In this document: piece after piece, positions 8,845 through 17,570 of the stretch | How the letters are laid out: each line of letters begins with the position of its first letter | Position numbering within the stretch: position 1 is the stretch's first letter | DNA from: JBEPTX01 sp041691795 | Lineage (GTDB): Bacteria > Patescibacteriota > Saccharimonadia > Saccharimonadales > Saccharimonadaceae | DNA length: 64,000 nucleotides | Assembly: GCA_041691795.1 (NCBI GenBank) | Contig: JBEPTX010000001.1 | Location: forward strand, 450,756 to 514,755 | Direction of reading: 5' to 3' | Translations under genes and position numbers: made by a program | The notes under the pieces: model-generated | What the model saw: the letters and a program-made list of their open reading frames with translations, nothing else | Database searches by the model: none | Told to the model about the DNA's origin: nothing

Positions 8845-9765
8845 ATGAATACACCACGAATAGTCATCTCCGGAATTAATGGATTCGTCGGACATCACCT
8901 TGCCCGTGAGTTACACGGCGCAGGTGTACTTGTAGTTGGTATCGGTCACGACGCAACTGTTGCAGACGAAATCAAGGATATTGTCGAAGCGTATCATCAG
9001 GCAGACCTGATCACAACATGGCCCGAGACCGCTGATGTTACCGCTGTCATCCACCTTGCTGGCCTGGCCGCGGTTGGACCATCATTTGACGACCCTCAGA
9101 AATACATTAATGCCAATAGCGCCATGGTGACAAATTTGTGTGAATATTACCAAAAACAAGACAAAAAACCACGTGTTATCGTTGTTAGTAGCGGTGCAAT
9201 TTATGATTCCAACCAGACTATGCCAATCACTGAATCAGGCAAAATTGGTTTCAGTTCACCCTATGCGGTCAGCAAGATCCTGACCGAAAACCAATGCGCG
9301 TACTATCACAACCGTGGCCTTGACTGCATCGTCGCCCGACCATTCAACCATATTGGTCCCGGCCAAGCACTAGGTTTTATCGTGCCTGATTTTTACAAAC
9401 GCCTATCCGAACTTGCCGATGGCGAAACAACTATTGAGGTCGGTAATATCGATACTCGTCGCGATTACACTGACGTTCGCGACATCGTTCGCGCCTATGC
9501 CAAACTTGCACTGGCGCCAAGTCTGCAAAATAACCTCTATAATGTCTGTTCTGGTCAGAGCCTGTCCGGCAGTGAAATCCTTGACAAGCTAAAAAACGCG
9601 ATGGATAAACCAGATGTCACATTCCAGATAAATCCAGCGCTTGTTCGCCCAACAGATATCCCAGAAATCTTTGGCGACTCGTCACGACTTCAGCAAGAAC
9701 TCGACTGGAAACCTGAAATTACCATCAATCAAACGATCAAAGATTTTGTAGAATCAGCAAACTAG
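8845..9765 (+). CDS. rmd: GDP-6-deoxy-D-mannose reductase-like SDR (Rmd-type)
   Basis: 306 aa extended short-chain dehydrogenase. It has the NAD(P)-binding GINGFVG motif at about residues 10-16, a SSGAIY strand carrying the catalytic Ser/Thr position, and the catalytic Tyr-x3-Lys in SPYAVSK. NHIGPGQALGF and YNVCSGQSLSGSEIL match the Rmd subfamily, which reduces GDP-4-keto-6-deoxy-D-mannose to GDP-D-rhamnose. Convergent gmd downstream supplies that substrate. The two genes share a bidirectional terminator. A UDP-glucose 4-epimerase-like activity is the main alternative, but the motifs and the gmd neighbour favour Rmd. Confidence 0.82.
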   Translation: MNTPRIVISGINGFVGHHLARELHGAGVLVVGIGHDATVADEIKDIVEAYHQADLITTWPETADVTAVIHLAGLAAVGPSFDDPQKYINANSAMVTNLCEYYQKQDKKPRVIVVSSGAIYDSNQTMPITESGKIGFSSPYAVSKILTENQCAYYHNRGLDCIVARPFNHIGPGQALGFIVPDFYKRLSELADGETTIEVGNIDTRRDYTDVRDIVRAYAKLALAPSLQNNLYNVCSGQSLSGSEILDKLKNAMDKPDVTFQINPALVRPTDIPEIFGDSSRLQQELDWKPEITINQTIKDFVESAN

Positions 9766-9780
9766 TAATATGATGAATTT

Positions 9781-9808
9781 AAAATAGAGGCACTTCGGCC
9801 TCTATTTT
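9781..9808. terminator. Bidirectional intrinsic terminator between rmd-like gene and gmd
   Basis: A perfect 11-bp inverted repeat (AAAATAGAGGC / GCCTCTATTTT) surrounds a 6-base loop, with an A-run on one side and a T-run on the other, so it can end transcription from both convergent genes. Confidence 0.85.
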
Positions 9809-9826
9809 AGTAGCTACAAGAATGAA

Positions 9827-10825
9827 CTAAATCTTGGTTTCTTCGATCGTGAGGTCATGCTGAACCATCAGTTTGACCAAGCCTGGGAAGTCAACTTTGC
9901 GTTCCCAGCCCAATTCATTTTCTGCTTTTGCTGGATTACCCAGTAATAGATCGACTTCGGCAGGACGCATGAATGCTGGGTTTTGTTTGACATATGGCTT
10001 CCAGTCATCAATACCAATTTCTTTGAATGCAAGTGTCAGGAATTCTTCGATTGAGTGAGTTTCGCCAGTTGCCAGAACGTAATCATCAGGTTTGTCCTGC
10101 TGCAACATGCGCCACATACCCTCGACGTAATCACCAGCATAGCCCCAGTCACGTTTTGGCCATAGGTCACCTAATTCGATGTGATCTTGTTTGCCTAGGT
10201 GAATACGCGCAACAGCGTTAGTGATTTTGCGAGTCACAAATTCGACACCGCGGCGGTCGCCTTCGTGGTTGAATAGGATTCCACAGCTGATAAACATACC
10301 GTAACTTTCGCGGTAATTACGAGCGATCCAGTGACCATATAGTTTGGCAACGCCGTATGGGCTGCGTGGGTGGAACTGTGAATTTTCGTCGTAGCCAGCG
10401 TCTGGTCGGTTGTATTCCAGGCCACCGTACATTTCTGAAGTTGACGCTTGGTAGAACTTAACCGTCTTTTCGCCACCGGTCAGGCGAATAGCTTCGAGCA
10501 TATTTAGTACGCCTTTGCCCGTCACATCGGCAGTGAGTTGTGGGTTTTTGAATGAATACCCAACATGGCTGATTGCAGCAAGGTTATAGACTTCGGTTGG
10601 TTTGGCAACTTGCATGGCACGTACCAATGATGATTGATCAGTAAGATCAGCTTCAATCAGGGTAACGTAGGGGAATTCACTTTCAGTAATTGCTCTTCGT
10701 GGGTTGTGTTGACCACGAATAATTCCAAAAATTTCATAGTTCTTGCTGTGTAATAATTCAGCCAAATGGCCACCATCTTGACCCGTAATACCAGTAATTA
10801 ATGCGCGCTTTTTGACATCAGCCAT
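9827..10825 (-). CDS. gmd: GDP-mannose 4,6-dehydratase
   Basis: 332 aa, normal length for Gmd. It has GITGQDGGHLAELL (NADP-binding Gly motif), the NPRR loop that binds cofactor phosphate, the catalytic STSEMYG segment, SPYGVAKLYGHW with the Tyr-x3-Lys pair, and GDLWPKRDWGYAGDYVEGMW, all diagnostic of GDP-mannose 4,6-dehydratase. It converts GDP-mannose to GDP-4-keto-6-deoxymannose in the cytoplasm, which the neighbouring Rmd-like enzyme can reduce to GDP-D-rhamnose. It converges on the rmd-like gene. GDP-mannose synthesis (ManC, ManB) is not in this window, apart from the isomerase just upstream. Confidence 0.95.
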   Translation of the reverse strand: MADVKKRALITGITGQDGGHLAELLHSKNYEIFGIIRGQHNPRRAITESEFPYVTLIEADLTDQSSLVRAMQVAKPTEVYNLAAISHVGYSFKNPQLTADVTGKGVLNMLEAIRLTGGEKTVKFYQASTSEMYGGLEYNRPDAGYDENSQFHPRSPYGVAKLYGHWIARNYRESYGMFISCGILFNHEGDRRGVEFVTRKITNAVARIHLGKQDHIELGDLWPKRDWGYAGDYVEGMWRMLQQDKPDDYVLATGETHSIEEFLTLAFKEIGIDDWKPYVKQNPAFMRPAEVDLLLGNPAKAENELGWERKVDFPGLVKLMVQHDLTIEETKI

Positions 10826-10881
10826 GTAAAATATATCCTCTGAAACTCGTTATTATATGTGCTTATTATACACTACCGTGG

Positions 10882-11433
10882 TTAGCGTTTGTAGTCGTCG
10901 TACAAACGAATAATATCATCTTCGTCGGATGGCTGGTCAGGATCAACGTGCTGCCAGATTTCGGCGACCAATGTATAGTGATCGTCCTTGCCGACTAATC
11001 GGTGACGTTCGCTACGTGCAAATTGCACGACATCGTGTGGTACTGCATGAAATACGTCACCGGGTTCGTCCAAATGGCTTTTGTTATACCCACCATGTGT
11101 CAAAAAAGCCCAACGTTCGGCGCGACGATCATGGTACTGCCAACTGAGGCGTTGGCTTGGTGCGACAAGCAGAATTTTCGGGCTCAACTGCGCGTTATCA
11201 ATTCCTAGGCGAGCTTCAGCCGGTGTCAAACCTGGGAAAAACTCGGTAATGAAATCATCTGCCTGGTCGCCGTGCATTCGAAAATACGCACCCCATGGTT
11301 TTTGATCGTTGACCTCAACAAGTTCATACCCAGATGCATGAATAGCATCTTGAATTGCCGCTGAAATTGATTCTTTTTCGATTTCTCGTAGTATTTCTAG
11401 TTCAAGTAGTCGTCCATGTAGTCCCGATATCAT
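10882..11433 (-). CDS. Cupin phosphomannose isomerase type II-like protein
   Basis: 183 aa. The core from about residue 43 is a single cupin: KPWGAYFRM, a turn PKILLVAPSQRLSWQYHDRRAERW with the metal-binding His and Glu, HGG, then HRL and a C-terminal AEIWQH... DDIIRLYDDYKR. This ending matches the isomerase half of bifunctional ManC/AlgA enzymes and stand-alone type II mannose-6-phosphate isomerases. It probably feeds fructose-6-phosphate into GDP-mannose for the adjacent gmd. The N-terminal ~40 residues are helical and unassigned. A minus-strand TGGTATAAT (extended -10, hexamer 11445-11440) ends six bases before the ATG, so the mRNA should be leaderless. Confidence 0.8.
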   Translation of the reverse strand: MISGLHGRLLELEILREIEKESISAAIQDAIHASGYELVEVNDQKPWGAYFRMHGDQADDFITEFFPGLTPAEARLGIDNAQLSPKILLVAPSQRLSWQYHDRRAERWAFLTHGGYNKSHLDEPGDVFHAVPHDVVQFARSERHRLVGKDDHYTLVAEIWQHVDPDQPSDEDDIIRLYDDYKR

Positions 11434-11439
11434 GTATTT

Positions 11440-11458
11440 ATTATACCAGCTGTATAAT
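11440..11458. promoter_or_regulatory. Back-to-back -10 elements for the cupin isomerase and sucC
   Basis: The 33-base gap between the divergent genes contains TATAAT on the minus strand (11445-11440) and TATAAT on the plus strand (11453-11458). The distances to the two ATGs are 6 and 8 bases, leaving no room for a 5' leader or Shine-Dalgarno sequence. Confidence 0.65.
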
Positions 11459-11466
11459 AGAGAGTA

Positions 11467-12537
11467 ATGAAACTACTGGAGTACGAAGCCAAGGCAATTT
11501 TGAAAGTGGCTGGAATTGCAACGCCCGAGTCGTGGGTGGTTCGTGCGAGCGATGATACCGCGCCTAACCTACCAGTTGTGTTGAAATCCCAAGTACCAAC
11601 TGGTGGGCGCGGCAAGGCTGGGGGAATCGTTGTTGTCGAAAACAAGGATGAATACGGCGGTGTCGTCAAGCGACTTTTTAGCCTTTCGATCAAAGGATTT
11701 ACACCACATGTACTACTGGCCGAGCAGCGCCTAGAAATTGACCGCGAACTATACATATCGGTCTTAGTTGATAAATCAGCTGCCCAGATCATGCTGATGG
11801 CACACACAAATGGTGGTGTTGAGGTCGAGGAAAATCCAGAGGATAGTTATCACAAAGTAGTCATCAATTCAGATGCTTCGTTCGATGCGATCGGGCAACA
11901 ACTCGCAGATTATTTCGACCTTGCGGACAAAACATTCGTGCTGCAAGAATTAGTCGAAAAACTCTACAACTGCCTGGTCAAAAACGATGCGCTTCTGGTC
12001 GAGATTAATCCCCTCGTCCTTACCAAAGCTGGTGAAATTGTGGCAGGTGATTGCAAGATGGAACTTGACGATGCAGCAGTGTTTCGTCACCCGGATTGGA
12101 ATTTTGAAACAAAATCAGCCGAAACAAATTTTGTCACACTTGATCCACGTGGCAATGTTGCCACCATCGCAAACGGCGCAGGCCTGGCGATGGCGACAGT
12201 TGATGCAGTGGCGGACGCCGGAATGGTACCCGCCAACTTCCTAGACGTGGGTGGTGGGGCAAATACCGCCAGTGTGCTGGCTGCCTTTCAAAAAATCATG
12301 GAATATCCGGATGTACGAGTAATTGTTATTAATATTTTTGCTGGAATCACTAGATGTGACGAGGTAGCGCGAGCAATTATTGCCGCTCAAGAACAAATTA
12401 GCGATCTTCCCCCATTGGCTATTCGCCTGGCCGGTACAAATTTTGAGCAAGCCGCAGAGCTACTCCAGGCAGAATCAATTCCGGTCCTTGCCACACTCGA
12501 AGAATGTTTAGCACAGGCAAAGCAGGTCGTATCATGA
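11467..12537 (+). CDS. sucC: Succinyl-CoA synthetase beta subunit (ADP/GDP-forming)
   Basis: 356 aa, slightly shorter than typical SucC (~385). It starts MKLLEYEAKAILKVAGI, has the ATP-grasp segment LPVVLKSQVPTGGRGKAGG, then VEINPLVLT (Mg/nucleotide site) and ANFLDVGGGAN with the FAGITRCDEVARAI motif of the CoA-ligase domain. With SucD it interconverts succinyl-CoA and succinate with nucleotide phosphorylation. Its stop overlaps the sucD start (ATGA). An acyl-CoA or malate/acetate-CoA ligase specificity cannot be excluded. No other tricarboxylic-acid-cycle gene is in the window. Confidence 0.92.
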   Translation: MKLLEYEAKAILKVAGIATPESWVVRASDDTAPNLPVVLKSQVPTGGRGKAGGIVVVENKDEYGGVVKRLFSLSIKGFTPHVLLAEQRLEIDRELYISVLVDKSAAQIMLMAHTNGGVEVEENPEDSYHKVVINSDASFDAIGQQLADYFDLADKTFVLQELVEKLYNCLVKNDALLVEINPLVLTKAGEIVAGDCKMELDDAAVFRHPDWNFETKSAETNFVTLDPRGNVATIANGAGLAMATVDAVADAGMVPANFLDVGGGANTASVLAAFQKIMEYPDVRVIVINIFAGITRCDEVARAIIAAQEQISDLPPLAIRLAGTNFEQAAELLQAESIPVLATLEECLAQAKQVVS

Positions 12538-13397
12538 ATCCAGAATTATTTACCGCAAAAAACGTGATCGTCCAAGGAATTACCGGCACCCACGGAACAT
12601 TCCATACTCGTGCTATGGTCGCAAGTGGTACGACAGTCGTGGCCGGAACATCACCGAACAAAGCCGGTCAAAACGTTGATGGCATTCCCGTCTATAAAAC
12701 AATTGCCGACATCCGAGCAGCAGAAATTAAGGTTGATACGAGCGTCATATTTGTGCCAGCTGCATTTGCCAAAGGCGCAATTTTTGAAGCAATTAATGCC
12801 CAAATTCCGTTAATTATTTGCATCACCGAAGGTATTCCTATACATGATATGTTGCAAATAAAACAACATTTACAAAAGGGAAGAAGTGTCCTCATCGGGC
12901 CAAATTGCCCTGGTGTTTTACTCCCCAGCGTTAATAAACTCGGCATTATCCCTGCCCTCTTTGGACTCCCGGGAAAGGTCGGTATTGTCAGCAGATCTGG
13001 CACCCTCACCTACGAGGCCATGGCCGGACTGAGTGGCCGTAACATTGGTCAAAAGTACGTTATCGGTATCGGTGGCGATCCGATTCACGGCTGTTCATTT
13101 ATTGATTGTTTAGAATTATTTCAGTCTGATCCCGAAGTTGATTCGATCGTTATGATCGGTGAAATTGGTGGCACTGCCGAATGCGAAGCAGCCGATTATA
13201 TCGCTACCCATGTTACCAAACCAGTCTACGCCTACGTTGCTGGCCATCACGCCCCCGCCGGTATTCAATTGGGCCACGCCGGGGCTATCCTGGCCAGCCA
13301 AGACGAATCTGCTGCCGCAAAGACTGACTATCTACAGCAACATGGTGTCCACACCAGCACCAGCATCACTCAATTAGTCACCTCGGTGTTACAATAA
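12534..13397 (+). CDS. sucD: Succinyl-CoA synthetase alpha subunit
   Basis: 287 aa from the ATG that overlaps the sucC stop; the longer frame from 12504 is inside sucC. The CoA-binding Rossmann motif GITGTHGTFHTRAM, the IGPNCPGVL and SRSGTLTYEA segments and the GHAGAIL motif with the phosphorylated catalytic His are all present. CoA ligation proceeds through this phosphohistidine. It forms the alpha-beta complex with SucC. The pair lies between two groups of polysaccharide genes and appears complete, so the activity is probably retained. Confidence 0.94.
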   Translation: MNPELFTAKNVIVQGITGTHGTFHTRAMVASGTTVVAGTSPNKAGQNVDGIPVYKTIADIRAAEIKVDTSVIFVPAAFAKGAIFEAINAQIPLIICITEGIPIHDMLQIKQHLQKGRSVLIGPNCPGVLLPSVNKLGIIPALFGLPGKVGIVSRSGTLTYEAMAGLSGRNIGQKYVIGIGGDPIHGCSFIDCLELFQSDPEVDSIVMIGEIGGTAECEAADYIATHVTKPVYAYVAGHHAPAGIQLGHAGAILASQDESAAAKTDYLQQHGVHTSTSITQLVTSVLQ

Positions 13398-13401
13398 TAA
13401 G

Positions 13402-14343
13402 GTGAAGAAAATTACCCTCCTGATTCCAGCCTACAACGAGGCGCCCGTGTTGAATCAACTTTATGAACGGCTGAATAAACTAGCTGGTGACAATGCCGCC
13501 TATTCGTTTGAGTTTTTGTTTGTAAATGATGGTAGTCGTGACAAAACACTGCCAATGATCGAGAAATTTGCCGAATCCGACAAACGTATTTCGTTTATTA
13601 ATTTGTCGCGTAACTTTGGCAAAGAAATCGCTATGATTGCCGGTATCGACCATGTAGATAGTGATGCGATGGTGATTATTGATGCCGATTTGCAAGATCC
13701 ACCAGAACTTATTCCAGAAATGATCAAACTATGGGAAGAAGGCTACGACGATGTCTATGCTCGTCGTTCTAATCGTCTGGGCGAATCGTGGTTCAAGAAA
13801 TTTACATCACAACTTTTTTATCGAATCCTGCAAAAATCAACCAGTATTCCGATTCAGCGTGACACCGGTGATTTTCGTTTGCTTGATCGTCGCTGTGTCG
13901 AGGCGCTACGTCAGATTCGCGAAAGCCAGCGTTACACCAAAGGCTTTTTCAGCTGGATTGGCTACAAGAAAAAGGAAATTACCTACGTTCGCGATCCGCG
14001 CGCTGCTGGCGAAACTAAGTGGAATTATTTCAAATTAGTTAATCTGGCTATTGATGGTATTGTGTCATTTACAACGGCACCGTTACGAATTTCAACAGTA
14101 TTTGGCATGATTATATCCCTATTCGCCTTTCTTTATATTTTCGTTATTGTCATACGTGTACTTCTGTTCGGCGTCGGCGTCAGTGGCTATCCGTCCATCA
14201 TGGCAGTCGTGTTATTCCTTGGTGGTGTCCAGCTACTATCACTTGGTATTATTGGCGAATATATCGGACGGATCTTTAACGAAACCAAGCAGCGCCCACT
14301 TTATTTTGTCGAGCAATATCACAAAGGAGCCGACAAAAAGTGA
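13402..14343 (+). CDS. GT2 polyprenyl-phosphate glycosyltransferase (GtrB/DPM1-like)
   Basis: 313 aa, GTG start four bases after sucD. The N-terminal GT-A domain has LIPAYNEAPVL, VNDGSRD, and the metal-binding DADLQDPPELI motif, then RDTGDFRLLDR as the catalytic base region. Two C-terminal transmembrane segments (about residues 230-255 and 265-290) and the IGEYIGRIF ending are typical of GtrB/ArnC-type enzymes, which load glucose, mannose or a similar sugar onto polyprenyl phosphate at the inner membrane face. Its product would serve as a lipid-linked donor for surface-glycan decoration. The next gene overlaps it as GTGA. Confidence 0.92.
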   Translation: MKKITLLIPAYNEAPVLNQLYERLNKLAGDNAAYSFEFLFVNDGSRDKTLPMIEKFAESDKRISFINLSRNFGKEIAMIAGIDHVDSDAMVIIDADLQDPPELIPEMIKLWEEGYDDVYARRSNRLGESWFKKFTSQLFYRILQKSTSIPIQRDTGDFRLLDRRCVEALRQIRESQRYTKGFFSWIGYKKKEITYVRDPRAAGETKWNYFKLVNLAIDGIVSFTTAPLRISTVFGMIISLFAFLYIFVIVIRVLLFGVGVSGYPSIMAVVLFLGGVQLLSLGIIGEYIGRIFNETKQRPLYFVEQYHKGADKK

Positions 14344-15446
14344 GCCACATAGCCATCGACGCCCGTATCATCAGTTCAACGACTGGGCGATACGTTGAAC
14401 GTCTACTTCATTACCTTGAACAGATTGATACAACCAATGAATATTCTGTTTTAGTACGCAAAAAAGACGAAAACTACTGGCAACCAACCAATCCCAATTT
14501 TCATGTCAAAGTTGCTCATTTTGATGACTATTCATTTTCCGAACAGCTGGGTTTCAAATCGTTTTTGGACAAATTAGCACCTGATTTGGTGCACTATTGT
14601 ATGCCCCAACAACCGATTCTATACAAGGGCAATCATGTCACGACTGTTCATGATTTAACACTTCTAAGTAGTTATAATTCTGACAAAAATTGGTTGGTAT
14701 TTCACGCTAAACAATTGGTTGGACGCTACGTTTTCAAGAAAATTGGTAAGACCAGCACATTCATCATGAGCGGCACAAATTACACCAAAAAAGCGTACGC
14801 CCAGTTTGCCCATATTCCACTAGAAAAAATTGTCGTGACACCTTACGCTGCAGAAATTCAAGTAGGCCAGGTTGCCGCCTACCCTACGCCATCGAAAGCC
14901 TTTATTATGTACGTTGGTCAGCAAAGCGATTACAAAAATATTCGACGACTGGGTGATGCGCATCAAGAATTACTCAAAACCCATCCCGATCTAGGACTTG
15001 TACTCGTCGGCAAGAAAAACGCCTCGGCGCTTATCAACGAAGCTTACTTTACAAAGAAAAATTACAAAAACATTCACTTCACTGGATTCGTCAGTGATGA
15101 ACAGTTAAACTGGCTGTATCAGAACTGCCAAGCCTATGTCTTCCCATCACTTTCTGAAGGTTTTGGACTCCCTGGGCTCGAGGCGATGGCCCACGGCGCG
15201 CCCGTTATCAGTAGTAACGCAACTTGTCTCCCCGAGGTCTACGGCGACGCCGCACAGTACTTTGATCCAAATAACACGATGGAGATGGCCACAGAAATCG
15301 CCAAGGTCCTCGACACCCAGAAATTACGCGACGATCTGATCAAAAAAGGCAAAGTAAAAGTGGCTGAATACTCATGGGAGCGCTGCGCAAAACAGACACA
15401 TCAAGTGTATATGGATGCGTTAGCTACGAAGACTGCTGAGCAATAA
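14340..15446 (+). CDS. Glycosyltransferase family 4
   Basis: 368 aa GT-B enzyme starting at a GTG that overlaps the stop of the GT2 gene. It shows the TTGRYVERLLHYL N-terminal loop, HYCMPQQP and TTVHDLTLL in the acceptor half, then MYVGQQSDYKNIRRL, LVLVGKKNA and PSLSEGFGLPGLEAMAHGAPVISS with the conserved glutamates of the donor site. It is translationally coupled to the GT2 enzyme and probably acts on the same lipid-linked glycan. Its 3' end overlaps the convergent jag gene by 23 bases. Confidence 0.9.
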   Translation: MSHIAIDARIISSTTGRYVERLLHYLEQIDTTNEYSVLVRKKDENYWQPTNPNFHVKVAHFDDYSFSEQLGFKSFLDKLAPDLVHYCMPQQPILYKGNHVTTVHDLTLLSSYNSDKNWLVFHAKQLVGRYVFKKIGKTSTFIMSGTNYTKKAYAQFAHIPLEKIVVTPYAAEIQVGQVAAYPTPSKAFIMYVGQQSDYKNIRRLGDAHQELLKTHPDLGLVLVGKKNASALINEAYFTKKNYKNIHFTGFVSDEQLNWLYQNCQAYVFPSLSEGFGLPGLEAMAHGAPVISSNATCLPEVYGDAAQYFDPNNTMEMATEIAKVLDTQKLRDDLIKKGKVKVAEYSWERCAKQTHQVYMDALATKTAEQ

Positions 15447-15885
15447 CAATTCGACGGTCGCGGCCTTCACCTTCGGAAAAGGTCTGGATGTTCTCGAACT
15501 CGCCAGCAACATGGTGAACGATGCGTCGATCGGCGGCGTTAAGATTAACGACTTTACTATCGCCAGTTTTTAGAACTTCTTGCATCCACTCACGTGCCTG
15601 TTCGGCTACTTTTTCGGCACGTTGCTTTTTGTAGTCGGCAATATCGACGTTTACGCGCTGCAACTCGGCATCTTTGTTGCGAAGGGTGGTCGATAGTAGG
15701 AACTGTAAGCTACGAAGTGTTTCGGCGTTTTTGCCAATGAGTAAACTATTAATTTCACTGGTAGGCACGGAGATTTCAATAACGTCGTCTTCGGTTGTGC
15801 TGGTAACTTTTACGTTAATGCCAAAAAAGGACAAGATGTCTTCGATGTACTTCTCGGCGAATTGAACTGATTCTTCCCTATTCAT
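15424..15885 (-). CDS. jag: Jag/KhpB-family RNA-binding protein (KH and R3H domains)
   Basis: 153 aa. A KH-like domain occupies roughly residues 20-80 (EISVPTSEINSLLIGKNAETLRSLQ contains the G-K-N-A variant of the GXXG loop), followed by a charged helix and an R3H domain at ~85-150 with the NAADRRIVHHVAGEF signature. Family members bind RNA and connect to cell-division and envelope control; it is placed directly after yidC, the conserved jag position. The N-terminal Jag_N domain is absent, so this is the short form. Start overlaps the end of yidC by 4 bases. Confidence 0.88.
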   Translation of the reverse strand: MNREESVQFAEKYIEDILSFFGINVKVTSTTEDDVIEISVPTSEINSLLIGKNAETLRSLQFLLSTTLRNKDAELQRVNVDIADYKKQRAEKVAEQAREWMQEVLKTGDSKVVNLNAADRRIVHHVAGEFENIQTFSEGEGRDRRIVIAQQSS

Positions 15886-16844
15886 GAGCGACCTCCTTTT
15901 TTAGACTTTTTTGATGAATCTTTGGCGACAATCCGAGTAACGGTTGCTTCATTTGCTGCCTTGGCGCGAGCTTTGGCTGTCGCTTTTTTGCCACCAACAC
16001 TGACGTGTTTTTCGTTGGCAATTTGCTCGAGCTCTTGTTCACCCTGCTGCAAAATATAATGCTGCTGGATGACGGCAACGAGGTTTGAAACTGCATAGTA
16101 AAGTGCGAGTGCGCCCGGTAGATTGATCATAATAAAGAACATGAAAAATGGCAAAACTTTGACCATTTTACTCATAACAACAGTGTTGATTTCAGACTGG
16201 TCAGCGGATTTGCCATCAGCTGCTTCGGCCATGATTTCGCGAAGCTTTTTCTTGTTCTCGGTCTGTGGTGTTGTCTGTTTAGACATAATATACTGCGTGC
16301 CCGCAGCAACGATCGCAAGAATAACCAGCACGACAACATCGAACCCGTGTGCACCGAGTGCGTGATCGGTCAGGTTAACGATACCTAATAATTTCTCGTT
16401 GAATTGGTCAGGATGATTGATAAGTTGCTTGATCGGACCGAGGCCTTCGAGGAAATCGTAGGTAAATTTGGCAACTTCATCACGGTGTAATGTAAAGATT
16501 CGAATGACATAGTAAAGTGCGAGGAAAATTGGCAATTGAATCAAAACAATACCAAGCGGGCGGAATGGGTTGATGTCATTCTCTTTGTAGAGTTCCATCA
16601 TTTGGACACTATATTGTTGCTTGTTGCCCTTGGTTTTTTGTTTCAAAATCTCGAGTTGCGGCTGCAACTTGCGCATTTCTTTGGTGTGGTGCAATTGTCG
16701 TTTAACGAGCGGCCACATCGCCAAACGGAAGAGGATCGTAAAGACGATAATGCTAATACCAAAATCGCCACCGGGTATAAACGCGTATAGTACAACCAGC
16801 AAGTTAAAGATTGGCTGGATAATCAAAATGTCAAAAATGTTCAC
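15882..16844 (-). CDS. yidC: Membrane protein insertase YidC/Oxa1
   Basis: 320 aa, short form without a large periplasmic domain, as in monoderm bacteria. Five hydrophobic segments are visible, beginning with a near-N-terminal helix and GGDFGISIIVFTILFRLAMWPL, the core of the insertase groove. The charged hairpin KEMRKLQPQLEILKQKTKGNKQQ is the cytoplasmic C1 region. The tail is strongly basic, as needed for ribosome contact. It inserts proteins into the cytoplasmic membrane with or without SecYEG. It sits between rnpA and jag. Confidence 0.93.
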   Translation of the reverse strand: MNIFDILIIQPIFNLLVVLYAFIPGGDFGISIIVFTILFRLAMWPLVKRQLHHTKEMRKLQPQLEILKQKTKGNKQQYSVQMMELYKENDINPFRPLGIVLIQLPIFLALYYVIRIFTLHRDEVAKFTYDFLEGLGPIKQLINHPDQFNEKLLGIVNLTDHALGAHGFDVVVLVILAIVAAGTQYIMSKQTTPQTENKKKLREIMAEAADGKSADQSEINTVVMSKMVKVLPFFMFFIMINLPGALALYYAVSNLVAVIQQHYILQQGEQELEQIANEKHVSVGGKKATAKARAKAANEATVTRIVAKDSSKKSKKGGRS

Positions 16845-16912
16845 TGTTACTCCAATAACTGTTTCAAACTTAGATATAGTATACCAGTTTCTGAGTGATA
16901 TTACACCCCGAC

Positions 16913-17275
16913 TCAGGCTTTTGAATCAGGTGTATAGATCCCGGCCGACTGCAGTAGTTGTCGGAGCGATTCAACCAATTCATCATTTGGGAGGGTGAGC
17001 ACTTCGCTCGAAAAAACCAAAAAAACAATATCGCTTTTTGGTGATATGTTCGGCATATCAGTCCTGATAATTTCGTAAATACGACGACGAATGCGATTGC
17101 GACCGACAGCACTTTTGAGCACTTTTTTACTAATCACAACCGCCACACGCGGACGAGAGCGACGTGGATTGGCGGTATATTTCAGCGTCACCAGGTGCGA
17201 ACGAATAGCTTGGCCGTTTTTGTAAACAAACCGTAGGCTACCGTGACCATGAAATCGATTGCGAAAAGAAAGCAT
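16913..17275 (-). CDS. rnpA: Ribonuclease P protein component
   Basis: 120 aa from the ATG at 17275, giving the usual MLSFRNRF start; an upstream GTG at 17284 is less likely. The RNR motif VGRNRIRRRIYEIIR is intact and forms the basic helix that binds the catalytic RNA. It processes the 5' ends of tRNA precursors together with the RNase P RNA, which is not seen here. It follows rpmH, as in most bacteria. Confidence 0.94.
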   Translation of the reverse strand: MLSFRNRFHGHGSLRFVYKNGQAIRSHLVTLKYTANPRRSRPRVAVVISKKVLKSAVGRNRIRRRIYEIIRTDMPNISPKSDIVFLVFSSEVLTLPNDELVESLRQLLQSAGIYTPDSKA

Positions 17276-17348
17276 ATTACTCACTAGTATAAACTAAAAT
17301 CCACCCTTGCGAGTTGCAAAGGTGGATAAGTTGTAGCGGCTCACCTAA

Positions 17349-17486
17349 TTAGACAGTGAGTTTTGCGCGGCCCTTAATACGGCGGCGCTTGATCACAGCC
17401 CGGCCAGCCTTGGTGGCAATACGTGCACGGAAACCGTGAGTACGGGCGCGGTGACGCGTATGTGGTTGGTGGGTTCTCTTTGGCAT
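17349..17486 (-). CDS. rpmH: 50S ribosomal protein L34
   Basis: 45 aa: MPKRTHQPHTRHRARTHGF start, then a Gly-Phe-Arg-Ala-Arg core and an Arg-rich tail ending AKLTV. The THGFRARIATKAGRAVIKRR core is diagnostic. The N-terminus is PKRTHQP rather than the usual MKRTYQP. It opens the rpmH-rnpA-yidC-jag operon divergently from dnaA. Confidence 0.95.
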   Translation of the reverse strand: MPKRTHQPHTRHRARTHGFRARIATKAGRAVIKRRRIKGRAKLTV

Positions 17487-17570
17487 ATCTGTACCAATGT
17501 ACCCGATTTTAGCCTTTTTGTCCAGCTTTTGCTTGTACGCACATGGCTGTCATTTTATAGTATAGAAAAC

